Shown one piece after another: positions 30,864 through 42,520 of a stretch of DNA of 64,000 nucleotides. The stretch lies in contig OY755039.1 in NCBI GenBank assembly GCA_963576565.1, positions 27,232,602-27,296,601 of the forward strand. The letters are read 5' to 3'. Below the pieces are notes generated by a model. The model searched no databases. It had not been told where the DNA came from and was given only the letters and a program-made list of their open reading frames with translations. How positions within the stretch are numbered: the stretch's first letter is position 1; each line of letters opens with the position of its first letter. A program made the translations under genes and the position numbers. The stretch comes from Aspidapion aeneum. Lineage: Eukaryota > Arthropoda > Insecta > Coleoptera > Brentidae.

Positions 30864-33800
30864 ATGGTAAACGATACCGAAAAAAAGGTAAGCTCGGCTA
30901 AGGCCTTGCGTCAGACTGCAATCAATCAGTTGAGTGTGCTTGAACACTATGCCAATCAGGCGAAAACAAATCCAGCTGCTCACACAAGGTTTAAAGTTAA
31001 CTTTAAAAAACTTTCTTCTTGTTGTAAGAGCTTTGAAAAGCATCATAATGCTTTACTGATCTTGATTTCAGACGATTCTGAAGCTCTGGAAGCTCAGAAT
31101 AAAATACAAAAAGATTTTTTGGATAGATGCGTAGAGGTTGAGGCTTTGCACTATGATTTATTTGAGGTGGAGGCTGAAGAAATAAATCGAAGCCACAATG
31201 AGGTAAATAATCAAACAATTATTTTTCCGGAACCAGAATTTTCTCTTCCTAAGTTAAATGTCCCTCCTTTTTCGGGCGATGTTGAGGAGTTTCCAAGCTT
31301 TATTGAGATTTACAATGCGGTTGTACATACGCGTAAGAGCTCGGACATTGAGAAGTTTAAATATTTACGTACGATTTTAAGAGGCCCTGCTTTAAATTTA
31401 ATTAAAAATATACCTCTTGAAGGAAATAATTATTTACTTTGCTACGATACGCTGATTTCCAGATATGACAATAAGCGCTTGCGTGCGGTTTCTTACTGGA
31501 AATCTATCGAAAACTCACCTCGGCTATCCAATGATGACGTTTTAGAATTGCGCAAAATGCTAGATACGTTCAAGGAAAACCTTGATTGCTTAAAAAATAT
31601 GGGATATGCGACCCATAGTTGGTGCTTTATTACTGCGAACATGCTTTTGGATCGATTAGATCCCGGAACGCGTAAGTTATTTGAACAAAATCACGCTTCT
31701 ACTTTAATGCCAAAATACGAAGATATTTACAAATTTTTAGAGCAACATTGCACGTCTCTTGAATCTTTATCTTTGTCTATGAAACAAGATATTGTTCAAA
31801 ACTCACGACCAGGGAACTTCTCGAGATCCCCCCGTAATCCACGAAATAAAACAGTTTTACTTGCAAACAGACAGTCACAAAAAACTCCAAATTCCAAACA
31901 AAACACGTGTTTCTACTGCAAAGCAAAAAATACACATCTGATTTTTAGCTGTGAATCTTTTTTAACGAAACCAATTCAAGAACGCATTGATTTTATTAGA
32001 AATAATAAGGGATGCACCAACTGCATGGCTAGTTTTCATCAAGTAAACTCGTGCACTTCACAAAAAAGATGTAGATTTTGTTTTTTAAATCACCACAGTC
32101 TTTTATGCCTAAAAAATAACTCCCCAGCTTCGGTGATTGCTTCTTCTTCTGTGACGTCTAGTGGATCACAAACTAACCCCGTAGAAAATCAGATTACTGA
32201 AAATAAATCTATTCACGCGGGTACTGTGCTTGGCGACTATGACACGTTGCTTTGCACTGCTTTGCTGCACATCCGTGATGCATACGGAAATTGGCACGAA
32301 ATACGCGCCATCTTGGATAATGGCGCCATGTGCTCCTTTATAACGAAAAAATGTGCGAATGCACTCGGACTTCCTAAATCCAACATTTCGCTTAATGTAA
32401 ACGGTTTAGGAGATATGTCTACTACTGCGCGCAATGCGGTGCACTGTAAAATTGCTGCTATCGATAATAAATCGAAAATTTTTAGTCTAGAACCTGTATT
32501 AATAGACCAAGTTTGCGATAAAATGCCAAGTGTATCTTTTAACCAAAATTCTTTGCACTACTTAACTGGTCTAAAATTAGCTGATCCCAGTTGGTATAAT
32601 CAAGCTGGAATTCAGCTTCTTATTGGCGCGGACCTTTATGGATCACTTTTAGAGGAAGGTAGACTTTATTTCGGTCCAGACACCCCCTCTTGTATTAATA
32701 CAGTCTTCGGATGGACTTTGCTCGGAAAAATGCCTCTGCGAAATGCTGCTTTTGCATCAAAAAATATTTCTACTTTTATGGCAACTATTTCCACTCCTGA
32801 TTTAAATAATACTTTGCAAAAATTCTGGGAGTTGGAAGAGGTTCCTACGGTGGAGAAAAATTCACCTTCAGATATTTTTTGCGAAAAATATTTTGAAAAA
32901 ACTACTATACGCGATGTGGACGGTAGATACACCGTTTCGTTGCCCTTTAAAATGAATCCCGTTGATTTCGGCGATACCCGAACCCTTGCTTTGCGTCGGT
33001 TGTACTCGCTTGAAAAACGTTTGCTAAATGATAAAAAATTATTTACTTCTTACTCACAAGTAATGCAAGAATACTTGGATATGGGTCACATGCGTGCAGT
33101 TTCACCCCCTAATAACTCAGAAATTCATGAATATTTTTATATTGCTCACCATGCGGTTATAAAAGAAAGCTCGAGTAGCACGCCTGTTCGTCCTGTCTTT
33201 GACGCATCGAGTCATTCTTTAAATAAGTCTAGCCTAAATCAAGCCCTTCACACGGGTCCTAAACTACAAGGAGATTTAGTTAAAATTTTGCTTAATTTTC
33301 GGCTACATAAATATTGTTTTGTTAGCGATATTTCTAAAATGTACAGAATGATAAATGTGGAGGAAAATCAACATAAATACCAACGAATTTTATGGCGTTT
33401 TAATTCTGAAGAATCGGTGCAAGATTACGAATTAAAAACTTTGACTTTCGGGGTAAACTGTTCTCCATATTTAGCAATTCGAACCTTGCTTAAATTAGCC
33501 GATGATTATCAAGACTTACCGTTGGCTTCTGCGATTTTAAAGGACAGCGTCTATATAGACGACTGCGCAGTAAGTTGCGCAGATTTTAATAAAATCATGC
33601 TTATGAAAAATCAATTAATTGAGTTATTAGGGCGAGGTGGATTTGAACTGAAAAAATGGGCATCAAACGAACCCAAATTGCTTGCAGACTTGCCTGCAAC
33701 CCACATACAAACCAAAGACTTTTCTTTGGATCGAGAGGATGCAAACTCTCTAAAAATTTTAGGCTTGAGGTGGAACCCTCAAAGTGATAACTTTTTTTAT

Positions 33801-36101
33801 TCTTTTAATTATAATACAAAAATTTGCACTAAGCGTAATTTGCTTAGTACCCTTGCGAAATGCTTTGACCCTTTAGGTTTTCTTACACCGGTTACGTTTT
33901 TTGCAAAAAATTTAATCCAGTACTTATGGTTTATAAAGTTAGATTGGGATCAGTTAGCACCCCCGGAAATAATTTCCAAGTGGAAAAAATTCGAGGAAGA
34001 ACTCAAATTATTTTCTGATTTTTATATCCCAAGAATGATTGATCTCTCTAATTTTCAATTTTGTCAAATTGTTGGATTTAGCGATGCATCCGAGCGCGGT
34101 ATGTGTGCGGCGGTTTATTTTCGTATTGTTTATCAAAACGGAGATATTAAAACGTATTTTGTGTGCGCAACATCGAAAGTCGCTCCCATAAAAAGAATCA
34201 GTATTCCCCGTTTGGAGCTCTGTGCGGCAGTTTTGCTAGCTAAACTCATTCAATTTATTCAAAATACTTTTGCTAATAAAATTGCTTTTCAAAATACTAT
34301 TGCTTTTACGGATAGTATGGTAGCGCTCTCTTGGATCAAAGGATCACCACATGCGTGGCGCACTTTTGTATCCAACCGAGTCACATACATACAAGAAAAA
34401 ATTCAGCCTTGCGATTGGAACCATGTTCCTTCTGAATTAAATGCCGCGGACCCCGGGTCACGTGGTCTATTGCCTGCAGATTTAATTAATTGTTCCCTTT
34501 GGTGGCAAGGACCCGAGTTCCTTTGTAAGCCACAAGAGACATGGGATTTTACTAAAAATAATATTACTACACCCAAAGAAGCTCTCGAAGAGGAGCGAAA
34601 ATTGGTGTTTGCTGCAACAATTGAACCAAATTTTTTGGATTGTCTGCTTAACAAATTTTCAAATTTTTTGCGTTTAATTAGACTTGTTGCTTTTATACTA
34701 CGTTTTATTCACAATCTTCGCGCGCGTAAATTTAATAATGAGAAAATTATTATTAATTCTACGTGGTTAATACAATATGAGTTACAAAATGCAATATTTG
34801 TGCTTATAAAACACGTGCAAAATAAATATTTTCAATACGAGATTTCTTTACTTGTCGATAATAAACCGTTGCCAAAGGTTTTTAGAAAATTAAATCCGTT
34901 TTTGGATCAAAATGATATTTTACGCATTGGCGGAAGATTATGCAATTCGGAATTAGATTATGACAAAAAATTTCCTATACTTTTGCCCGGTGATTCTCAA
35001 TTTACAAAGTTATTGATTGCGCATACTCACGAGAAACATATGCATACCGGCATAAACACGACTTTATTTTTACTTTTTCAAAATTATTGGATTTTTGCAG
35101 CTAAAAGGCATATAAGAAAAATAATTTCGCGTTGTTCTACATGCTGGCGCACGCGCCCCAGTAATTATCAACCCCCTGTTGGTAATTTGCCAAAATTTCG
35201 CGTTTCACAAGCAAAAGCTTTTCAACACGTTGGCGTTGATCTTACGGGAAGTTTTGCTATTACAATGAGCCGCATGCGCGGTGCAAAACGACTTAAGGCT
35301 TATGTCGTTCTATTTATTTGCGGTTGTACGAAGGCGGTACACTTAGAAATTGTGTCAGACTTATCGGCAGACGCTTTTATGGCAGCATTCCGACGTTTTA
35401 TTGCCAGAAGAGGACGCGTGGAAGTAGTCTACTCGGATAACGCGTCAAATTTTACGCTTTCTGCTAAAATGCTTAACGAGATGTTTGCTGAAGTTGCTAA
35501 TCGCGAATCAATTCGTTGGCACTTCAACCCTCCATCCGCACCCCACATGGGCGGTTTGTGGGAAAGTAACATCAAAAGTGCAAAGTCTCATTTACTACGA
35601 GTAATTGGAGAACAGGTGCTTACTTTTGAGGAGCTTTATACTGTGGTTACGCAAGTAGAAGCTATCCTCAATTCTAGGCCTTTGTGTCCAGTCAGCACAG
35701 ATCCAAATGATTTGACTGCACTGACGCCCGGTCATTTCCTTAGCCTGGAACCACTTACGACTGTTCCAGACCTCGATTTTGACCAAGTGCCTTTAAATAG
35801 GCTTTCTCGGTGGCAGTTGCTGCAAAAACTGCATCGCGATTTTTGGCGTAGATGGCACAGAGATTACTTACATACATTGCAACAGCACGCTAAAGTGAAT
35901 CAAGACAAAATTGATCCCATTGCGATTGATACGATGGTTTTGATCAAAGATGATCAAACCACTCCCTTAAATTGGGTATTGGGACGAGTAGTAGGATTGC
36001 ACCCTGGTACTGATAATGTAGTAAGAGTTGCTACAGTTAAAACCTCCAAAGGTTTATTCAAGAGGCCTTTGGTGAAATTGTGCCCTCTCCCTAATGCTTA
36101 G
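30864..36101 (+). CDS. BEL/Pao gag-pol polyprotein
   Basis: 1745 codons, one frame, start in good context (AAAATGG). Order, with rough residue positions: gag (DUF1759-like, 110-310); Cys/His-rich knuckles CFYCKAKNTHLIFSC and CTNCMASFH (348-420); aspartic protease of the DUF1758 type, whose catalytic triplet reads DNG (485-487) instead of the usual DSG/DTG; Pao-type reverse transcriptase with YIDD at 897-900; RNase H (FSDASERG about 1072, TDSMVALSW about 1150); integrase zinc region (HTHEKHMHTG about 1388, CSTC about 1424) and DDE core (VGVDLTGSF about 1458, YSDNASNF about 1524, GGLWESNIKSAK about 1562); C-terminal DUF5641-like region with FWRRWHRDYL. Makes virus-like particles and integrates cDNA. 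Length is normal for a single-frame BEL/Pao gag-pol. Confidence 0.97.
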   Translation: MVNDTEKKVSSAKALRQTAINQLSVLEHYANQAKTNPAAHTRFKVNFKKLSSCCKSFEKHHNALLILISDDSEALEAQNKIQKDFLDRCVEVEALHYDLFEVEAEEINRSHNEVNNQTIIFPEPEFSLPKLNVPPFSGDVEEFPSFIEIYNAVVHTRKSSDIEKFKYLRTILRGPALNLIKNIPLEGNNYLLCYDTLISRYDNKRLRAVSYWKSIENSPRLSNDDVLELRKMLDTFKENLDCLKNMGYATHSWCFITANMLLDRLDPGTRKLFEQNHASTLMPKYEDIYKFLEQHCTSLESLSLSMKQDIVQNSRPGNFSRSPRNPRNKTVLLANRQSQKTPNSKQNTCFYCKAKNTHLIFSCESFLTKPIQERIDFIRNNKGCTNCMASFHQVNSCTSQKRCRFCFLNHHSLLCLKNNSPASVIASSSVTSSGSQTNPVENQITENKSIHAGTVLGDYDTLLCTALLHIRDAYGNWHEIRAILDNGAMCSFITKKCANALGLPKSNISLNVNGLGDMSTTARNAVHCKIAAIDNKSKIFSLEPVLIDQVCDKMPSVSFNQNSLHYLTGLKLADPSWYNQAGIQLLIGADLYGSLLEEGRLYFGPDTPSCINTVFGWTLLGKMPLRNAAFASKNISTFMATISTPDLNNTLQKFWELEEVPTVEKNSPSDIFCEKYFEKTTIRDVDGRYTVSLPFKMNPVDFGDTRTLALRRLYSLEKRLLNDKKLFTSYSQVMQEYLDMGHMRAVSPPNNSEIHEYFYIAHHAVIKESSSSTPVRPVFDASSHSLNKSSLNQALHTGPKLQGDLVKILLNFRLHKYCFVSDISKMYRMINVEENQHKYQRILWRFNSEESVQDYELKTLTFGVNCSPYLAIRTLLKLADDYQDLPLASAILKDSVYIDDCAVSCADFNKIMLMKNQLIELLGRGGFELKKWASNEPKLLADLPATHIQTKDFSLDREDANSLKILGLRWNPQSDNFFYSFNYNTKICTKRNLLSTLAKCFDPLGFLTPVTFFAKNLIQYLWFIKLDWDQLAPPEIISKWKKFEEELKLFSDFYIPRMIDLSNFQFCQIVGFSDASERGMCAAVYFRIVYQNGDIKTYFVCATSKVAPIKRISIPRLELCAAVLLAKLIQFIQNTFANKIAFQNTIAFTDSMVALSWIKGSPHAWRTFVSNRVTYIQEKIQPCDWNHVPSELNAADPGSRGLLPADLINCSLWWQGPEFLCKPQETWDFTKNNITTPKEALEEERKLVFAATIEPNFLDCLLNKFSNFLRLIRLVAFILRFIHNLRARKFNNEKIIINSTWLIQYELQNAIFVLIKHVQNKYFQYEISLLVDNKPLPKVFRKLNPFLDQNDILRIGGRLCNSELDYDKKFPILLPGDSQFTKLLIAHTHEKHMHTGINTTLFLLFQNYWIFAAKRHIRKIISRCSTCWRTRPSNYQPPVGNLPKFRVSQAKAFQHVGVDLTGSFAITMSRMRGAKRLKAYVVLFICGCTKAVHLEIVSDLSADAFMAAFRRFIARRGRVEVVYSDNASNFTLSAKMLNEMFAEVANRESIRWHFNPPSAPHMGGLWESNIKSAKSHLLRVIGEQVLTFEELYTVVTQVEAILNSRPLCPVSTDPNDLTALTPGHFLSLEPLTTVPDLDFDQVPLNRLSRWQLLQKLHRDFWRRWHRDYLHTLQQHAKVNQDKIDPIAIDTMVLIKDDQTTPLNWVLGRVVGLHPGTDNVVRVATVKTSKGLFKRPLVKLCPLPNA

Positions 36102-36131
36102 TTCAGAAAATACCATACCCTGGGTATTTTC

Positions 36132-36144
36132 AGGGGGGCCGGAA
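36132..36144 (+). promoter_or_regulatory. Polypurine tract
   Basis: AGGGGGGCCGGAA stands immediately before the 3' LTR, in the place where plus-strand DNA synthesis is primed. It is interrupted by CC, so the effective tract may be the AGGGGGG part. Confidence 0.75.
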
Positions 36145-36903
36145 TGCTTCGTCCCGGCGTTTAGTTTTAAGATATAAAATTTAGAGACATTTATCTAAAT
36201 TAGAATGCTTTTTATTTTCTTTTTTTTGCTAGAGTTATGCTCAAACTTTATACTTAAAGTTACTTTTATTTCTTGGTTTAAACTAATTTAGTTACTAAGA
36301 TATGCCTTGCCTACAAAAAGGGTAAAAATTTGAATTTGCGCGGTGAATTATATGCTCAAGAATGCATTGACTTTACTTTATTATTTTTGCTTTCTCTACC
36401 TTGAGTATATCCATTTTCCATCCTTTTTTAATTTAAGTTTTCCCTAATTTTATACATACCTTTTTACTGCTGTATTGCTCATATATGGCAGTGCTCCAAC
36501 GTCCGTCTTGCTATACGGAGCTTCATGCGAATATTTGGGGTACTCTCCATACCAGTGATATATATTGATCGCCAAGTGAAATCACATGCGTGCTTTTTTA
36601 AGACAGCGGTCGTGTATAAACATTTATGGATTGCTTTGAAGTGCTACTGCTACTACTTTGATTGGAATTATTTGGATTCGACTGTGCAGTTGTCCATGTA
36701 CCAAGTTCCTTTCATCCAAGGGTAAGTCAAAGTGTTTTTGAGCTGCGTTTCTTTACAGTTTTTACTTATTCCTTATGCTACTATTCCTAACTGGAAACAC
36801 AAAAGTGTAACCTAAGAGTGGGAACTATTGGACTGGAGATCCCTATTGCTACAGTTCGGTTGGTTTGTTGACTTTTTCATGCGAAAGACGTCTCGACCGA
36901 CCA
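36145..36903 (+). repeat. BEL/Pao 3' LTR
   Basis: 759 bp matching the 5' LTR in length and, as far as I can read, in sequence. It is followed by ATATG, the target duplication. Confidence 0.97.
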
Positions 36904-36908
36904 ATATG

Positions 36909-37782
36909 ACTTTTTTAAAGGAGGCGTGATTTATTTCTATTATCGCTAATAAGATATTAAAGCCTGCGCCTTTTTTGATTCTCGAAAGACGTTGTGTTCT
37001 GCAGGCAGCTGGCGCTGTAAGAATAAGACAGACAGAGCAAGGAGGCGCGTAGTTTGTTCGCCTACCTTGCACACGAATATTCTGCCAACTATAGAGAAAG
37101 GTGGAATCTACAAATTAACAAATATGTGGAAAATCGACTATTACTAGCACAGGTTTGGTTTTTCCAGAAAACTGTAAATGTTTTATCGAATATTTATAGA
37201 AAATAAAGTAAATTACTTTTTTTTAGGTTGAATTTGGGCGCAAAATATAAATTTAAAATTAATTGGTACAGTTGGGGACTTTTTAAATTACCGCCCTCGA
37301 AAATACAAAATATTCCTATTTGAAATTCGGAAAAGTAGTTTGAAACAAAACAAATAAATTATGAACCTTACCTCTGTTTGTATACATATATATTTTTGTA
37401 AAAAATTGATTTCTTCAAATGATTAATTTTGAGAAAAAATACAACGGCAATTTAAAACGTCCCTGACTGTACCAAAAAAAAAACGAATTTTGGTATTTTT
37501 GCTTGCCTTTTCCCTATTTGGACAATCATCATCTCGATTTCATAAAAGCTATAAAAAATTTATTAGATTTTTTAAGGGCTTTAATATTTTGTCTTAACTT
37601 ATTTTAATTTGATATTTGAAAATAGTTCTTGAGGGAGTGTTTTTTAGAATTCTTTAACTTGTGGGCTAGTGTGCAATAAGTGGCAAAACAATGCCTACTC
37701 TGCTTTGCGTACCACTGCACGCCAATGAGCCTAGAAAATAGATCAGAGAACATTAGGGTTTGGTTCGGTACTTAACACTTAC
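36909..37782. other. Intron sequence between BEL/Pao element and exon a
   Basis: AT-rich host intron. No repeat partner or coding segment recognised. Confidence 0.5.
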
Positions 37783-37941
37783 CCATTCCTTAATCCTAGC
37801 GGCTTTGGCTTCGACCTGTCTCGCGTCGTGAAGCCTCAACTGGCGTTGCTCCTCGACCTCGCCCTCCAACCGGTTGATGTGGTCCGAATTGTTGGGGTCA
37901 CTCTGCGCCGACCATGCCAGTTTTTGTTCCATTATTCGAAC
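37783..37941 (-). CDS. PLEKHH-like exon a: N-terminal coiled coil
   Basis: The exon is 159 nt (53 codons, phase 0 at both ends), between an acceptor TACAG and a donor GTAAGTG. It encodes a highly charged heptad-like segment beginning VRIMEQKL and ending EAKAARIKEW. Vertebrate PLEKHH1 has the same pattern in its N-terminal coiled coil, including an AAKIKEW-like end that runs into VT-KL-ELE; the next exon here starts VTNKLRELE, so the junction itself is conserved. Its start is a splice acceptor, not an initiator: upstream coding sequence must exist to the right, but I did not find it. Confidence 0.9.
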
Positions 37942-38199
37942 CTGTAAATACAAATAGGGCCATTATTAAAATACTTTCAGTACCTACAAGTAAAAAGTAC
38001 AAAAAATTTGTAAAAGAAATTAAAGTTTTAATTACATTTTTTTTGCAAATGTACTTTAATTACCATAAGTACATAATTAAAGTACTTATTTGTGTGCTTA
38101 AAGTACAGGGTCATAGATTATATTTGCGTGATCTTTTTGAGGTATATTGTAGGAGATAAAAAAAAAACTTTAAATACAAAAGGTGCATAATTTTTCTAT

Positions 38200-38770
38200 A
38201 TTATCTTTTGGAGTAGGTATGTTTTGGACCTAAAAAAAGCATATGATTTTTTCAGTAGAAAAATTATGGACAGTGTTAGAGCAAACTAATATCAATTATA
38301 CATACATAAAAACGATAAAACAACTATACAAATTCCTGGTAACGAAAGGCTTAAGAGAGGGATGTTGTATCTCACCAACTATTTTTAAAATATATATCGC
38401 AGTAGGTCTAAAAAACTGAAAATATAAAGTACGCGGCATGGGAATACAACTAAACGACCGATTTACTATATACACACTACAGTTTGCTGGCGACCAAGTA
38501 ATTGTAGCTAATGATAAAGAAGACATGGAGTATATGATGAGAAAGTTAACGGAAGAATACCAAAAGTGGGGGTTAATAGTGAACGTGGACAAGACAGAGT
38601 ACTCATATATTGGAAACGAAGAATGGCAACCAATAGGGCGCAGAAAAATAGGGCGTCCTAAACTGAAATGACCAAAGATCAATGAGTCGAAAAAACCCGA
38701 CAGAAGATGATTGTCAGGATCGATGGAGGTGGAGAATAAGCGACGGACAACATAGAAAAACGTTCTAAAC
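38200..38770 (+). pseudogene. Decayed RTE-like reverse transcriptase fragment
   Basis: Broken frames give GLREGCCISPTIFKIYI, then a 77-codon frame (38438-38671) with FAGDQVIVANDKEDMEYMMR and WGLIVNVDKTEY. This is the catalytic region of a non-LTR reverse transcriptase, in which FADDQ is expected; here FAGDQ, so one catalytic Asp is lost. The C-terminal GRRKIGRPK follows directly after YIGNEEWQP, so the intervening region has been deleted. It lies upstream of exon a. Confidence 0.85.
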
Positions 38771-39679
38771 CGACATAGTAGTAGTATGTCAGAAAGCTAA
38801 GATGTCATATTTTGACAACAACTTTCTTAAGTTATAGGGAACACGCTATATATTATTTGTCAAAACTAAATATATCTTTGCCTGGATTAAAAAAATATAG
38901 AGGTGGTTGACATTTGGATAGGCCGATTTTAAATTATGTTTAGTTTTAAATTAATGTTAAAGTGCACTAATGATAATAATCAACTTGGTTCAGGGTTCCG
39001 TTTAACTCAAATAACTTAAAAACGGCTTAACCAGATAGTAACAAATTATGTTTTTAAAATCAGAGGAAATACATCTTTCATTTTGCCGAAAATATACATG
39101 TTGCCTTTAAATTAGGAATGTTTCTATTAAAATTTAACATAAGAAATAACCCTGGATAAAGGCTACGGAAATATAACCAATGACCCTCTACATTTTAGTG
39201 AACTTGAAGTTCTTTATTTGACAAAATCAAGTGCATTGTTAATATAATCAAGTAACAAAGTACAAGTACTGCTTATTTAGGTAATTATACTTTAAGTAAA
39301 GTACTTAAACTACTTGTAATTTCAAGTATTTTGCTTGAAGTACCTGACAACTCTGCCTATGATAATAGAATGAAAGCTTCGATTTAGTGACCTTATTTAC
39401 ATAAGGGTTAATAAAGTAATGTATAAAGTTTAGACTTTTAAGTGTGCAGTTCATTTCAGATAAATACTCTCAACAATAATTGCTCTTTAGAGGAATTTCG
39501 ACAAGTTGAAAATAAATAATAAATATTGACATTTTCCTATGTTGATTAGGAAATAACGGATCAAATGTCTCATCACTTATCCAAACAAAATTTTTAAATT
39601 CAAATTATATAAAAAAATACTTAAGTAGTACCTAATAATAAATAAAAAATATACTTAATAGTAAAAAAAACGGACAAAA
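38771..39679. other. AT-rich stretch, nothing recognised
   Basis: No exon of the PLEKHH-like gene, no RNA gene and no repeat partner recognised. A run of AAGTAC/GTACTT words occurs around 39240-39350. Confidence 0.45.
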
Positions 39680-39990
39680 TGTTTTTCATGATAACTTTTG
39701 AACCATACCTTTAAATTTAATGGAACAAACTGCACTTTGTAAGAAATTCATCGGGCTTTTGACAAAAAATATTTTTTGTTTATAATATTAAAATCCAAGA
39801 TGATAGACAGAATCTTATGTTCCAGAATTTCTTTAGAATGTTTTTTGAATTTTTAACACAGTCCTATTTTTTCCCCGCACAGCCGAGGTATGAATCAATA
39901 ATATCGGTTTAAGGATGACCCAAAAAATTATTTTTTTAAATATTGTTTTACTAATTACACGATTGTCTCAATTTTGTCGGCATTTCTCAC
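39680..39990. repeat. Half-copy of the 5690-7152 foldback family
   Basis: ATGATAACTTTTGAACCATACC, AACAAACTGCACTTTG, ATCCAAGATGATAGACAGAA and CCCGCACAGCCGAGGTATGAATC follow the order of one arm of the palindromic element at 5690-7152. No second arm is present here. Confidence 0.75.
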
Positions 39991-42246
39991 ACTTACACAA
40001 ATGAACGCTTAGCGAATATTTGCAAATAAAAATGTCCACTGTAGAATACACAAGACTGGAGGGATCGTAAATATTCCCGTCACAGACGTATCTAATTAAA
40101 TTGTGGATAAGGTTACGTAGTAGACATTCCATATGACTTAAGTTGCTGTCGTCTCTGACGAAACCATTTGTTGCAATAATGTCGTATCAGATCATATATT
40201 GCCGAGTATTTATACGAAAGGAGCGTGTCCGTTTGAGAAAAATATTCTCGAGAACTGTAACTTTTGGATATCCGATCAGAACTTGTGATCAAAACTCGTG
40301 AATCGTGTGCCAAAGTCGCGTCTAAATGTTGACTTTGACTCAAGCTCGATACTGATATTTTAAACCAATTTGGTGGAGTACTTTTTGGTCGGGTAAACGT
40401 CATAAGGGTTGTGTGGTATTGATAACATGATATTGATTGCTAACTAATTTATAAGAAATTAAACAACATTAAGATTTTGTAACGCACTTTAAAATTTAAG
40501 CAACACTTTATATAACTTAAAAGCTTTTGAACCAATAAATTTTATCAACGCAAAATAATTTACTGTCAAATCTAACCTAATTTAGCCATCCAAAATCCGC
40601 GCCTTCAATCTAACGTATTTTTACAAAAAATATATTTGCCGTGAAATGAGTCAAACCATGTTTTTCTTTTACATAATATGTCCAGTTTGATTTTCAAGAA
40701 CATCATAGGCCTGATTTGCTAAAAAAAATTAAGAAAATAGCTTTATGTTTGTTAACATAGTCGCTAGCCAATGGCGCCCTCTGCCTAGATTGATAATTTT
40801 TTGAACCACAACTGCGGCACAACGGCCAGAAAAAGTTGAGTTTTAAATTAGAAAATGTAGTAGACATTTTTCGCCTGAAAAACATTTTGTCAATGTCGTT
40901 TTTACAACCAAAAATATAACTCAAATATTTGGTTTAAATGAAAAGGGCGCGAACAGTTGCGTACATTACCTTTAGTAGGGCAAACGTTGAGAAATCGTTG
41001 TCTTGTCGATGGGGGTCATAGTCGATCACGCAACCATCAGAGCCACTTGGGGTGACAGACAGTTATTAATCTCCAAATTGTGTCCAATTTACCAGAAATA
41101 TTTTCGAGAGCTTGATTATTAATTGAAAACGGCATACCTATCTATCTAAATGTATGAGTGTAATTTTCATTTAAACACCCTGCTGAAGATAGGGCTGTTA
41201 TTTTTAGTTACTGTACCTACATCGAAACTACCAAATGGCGACAGATGTCGTCCATAAATTTAAATAAACATGGGAGGCGCAGTACGGTGAATAAGTAATC
41301 AGGGTATTTATATCAGCCCTTTTTTATTTCTTTTTGAATTAATGTGTTTGCTTAATACTTTCTTTAAGCATTAGAGAAAACCGTAAGGGGAAAGGTTTAG
41401 CGCGCAGATATAAAATTTAGGATGAAAAAAATAGAAATTATATAAGTACCTAGGTATTATGTGACGTCGCCGTCGCGCATCTATACCCCGTGTTCCACTG
41501 CAATTCTTTCATCGAGAAGTCGCAAGTGCGAGAGATAAGGTATACATATCAAAAGTACATGAAAAGGATAGCCATTCCCCTACATTAACGCAACGTCTAG
41601 GAAATAGCTGCCTGGTAACTCGGGTGTCATGGCGGCCGTTACGTCACTGCTACGTCATAGTTATCCGAGAAATCAGCATTAGCATTGTATTTCAAAGCGG
41701 GCTTGGACATTTTGCGAGAATTTTTTTACATTTTGGTTTTATTTTGGCTTTGAAGTTGTTTTAATAACATTTCTGTGGTTGCTATACATATAATAAAGAC
41801 TATAAGTAAAACAATTTTATCATATGGACTTATTTTTTACTTGTTTTTCTTTTAAACTACAACCAAAAGTAAACAATGGCTTACCATTTTTATTGCTGAA
41901 AGGTTGATCGAATAATTTGAGTTAGGTATTCAATCAACGCTTAAAAAAGTTAATAATAGTTTCATAGAGCTGTTTCTATCCCTCCTTCCTAAAATTGGAG
42001 AAAGAAGATAATCAATAAGCATTTAAAATTGTGCATTAAAAATTAATCAATAAAACGAGACAAAATTAAATTTGAATTATTTACTTGCAATATGGCAATG
42101 TACCTACATTGTTTTTTATAATTATAATTAATTTAAAAAAAATGAAACCCGACTATACAGGTTTGCCACTTTAAATTGAACGCTGCCGTTAGAGGGTTAA
42201 TAATTGTTTGTTAACTGGGTTTTTCACGGGCTCTCTTCCTGACACA
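39991..42246. other. Non-coding, no gene seen
   Basis: Contains small open frames with no motif (for example 40113-40403 minus). A segment GTTACGTCACTGCTACGTCATAGTTATCC at 41637-41665 recurs at 25428-25458, showing a dispersed repeat with CRE-like TACGTCA words. I found no upstream exon of the PLEKHH-like gene here. Confidence 0.4.
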
Positions 42247-42520
42247 AAAAATTTTGGGTCGGACCCCCGGAAAAAGGTCTACTGACCACCTATATTTTTT
42301 TTTCAGAGGAGATCATCCAACTTGCAGTACCTCATTCCAAAGCTTACGAAAAAAGAAAAACAACGGTATACATTTTTTTAATAAACCCTATAACTAAACC
42401 GTTTTTTATTATTTTTCATAAACTTTCAAATGAGGTATTATCACAAGTGGGGTCATCCCATCTGAAAAAAGTTGTATGTCAGTAAACCCTTTTCCAGGGG
42501 TCTGACCAAAAGTTTTTTGC
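42247..42520. mobile_element. ~275-bp inverted-repeat element
   Basis: The arms (AAAAATTTTGGGTCGGACCCCCGGAAAAAGG at the left, the complement CCTTTTCCAGGGGTCTGACCAAAAGTTTTTT at the right) continue inward through CAGAGGAGATCATCC / GGGTCATCCCATCTG and TACCTCATT / AATGAGGTA, about 110 bp per arm. Non-coding. Confidence 0.85.

Larger units (their letters stand above)
29574..36908 (+). mobile_element. Complete BEL/Pao LTR retrotransposon
   Basis: 7325 bp from 29579 to 36903, bounded by two 759-bp LTRs (TG...CA) and by a 5-bp target duplication ATATG (29574-29578 and 36904-36908). Order: LTR, primer-binding site for tRNA-Tyr, leader, one uninterrupted gag-pol frame, polypurine tract, LTR. I saw no differences between the LTRs on reading them side by side, and the coding frame is open, so the insertion is young. 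It sits in the first visible intron of the PLEKHH-like gene on the opposite strand. No envelope-like frame is present. Confidence 0.97.
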
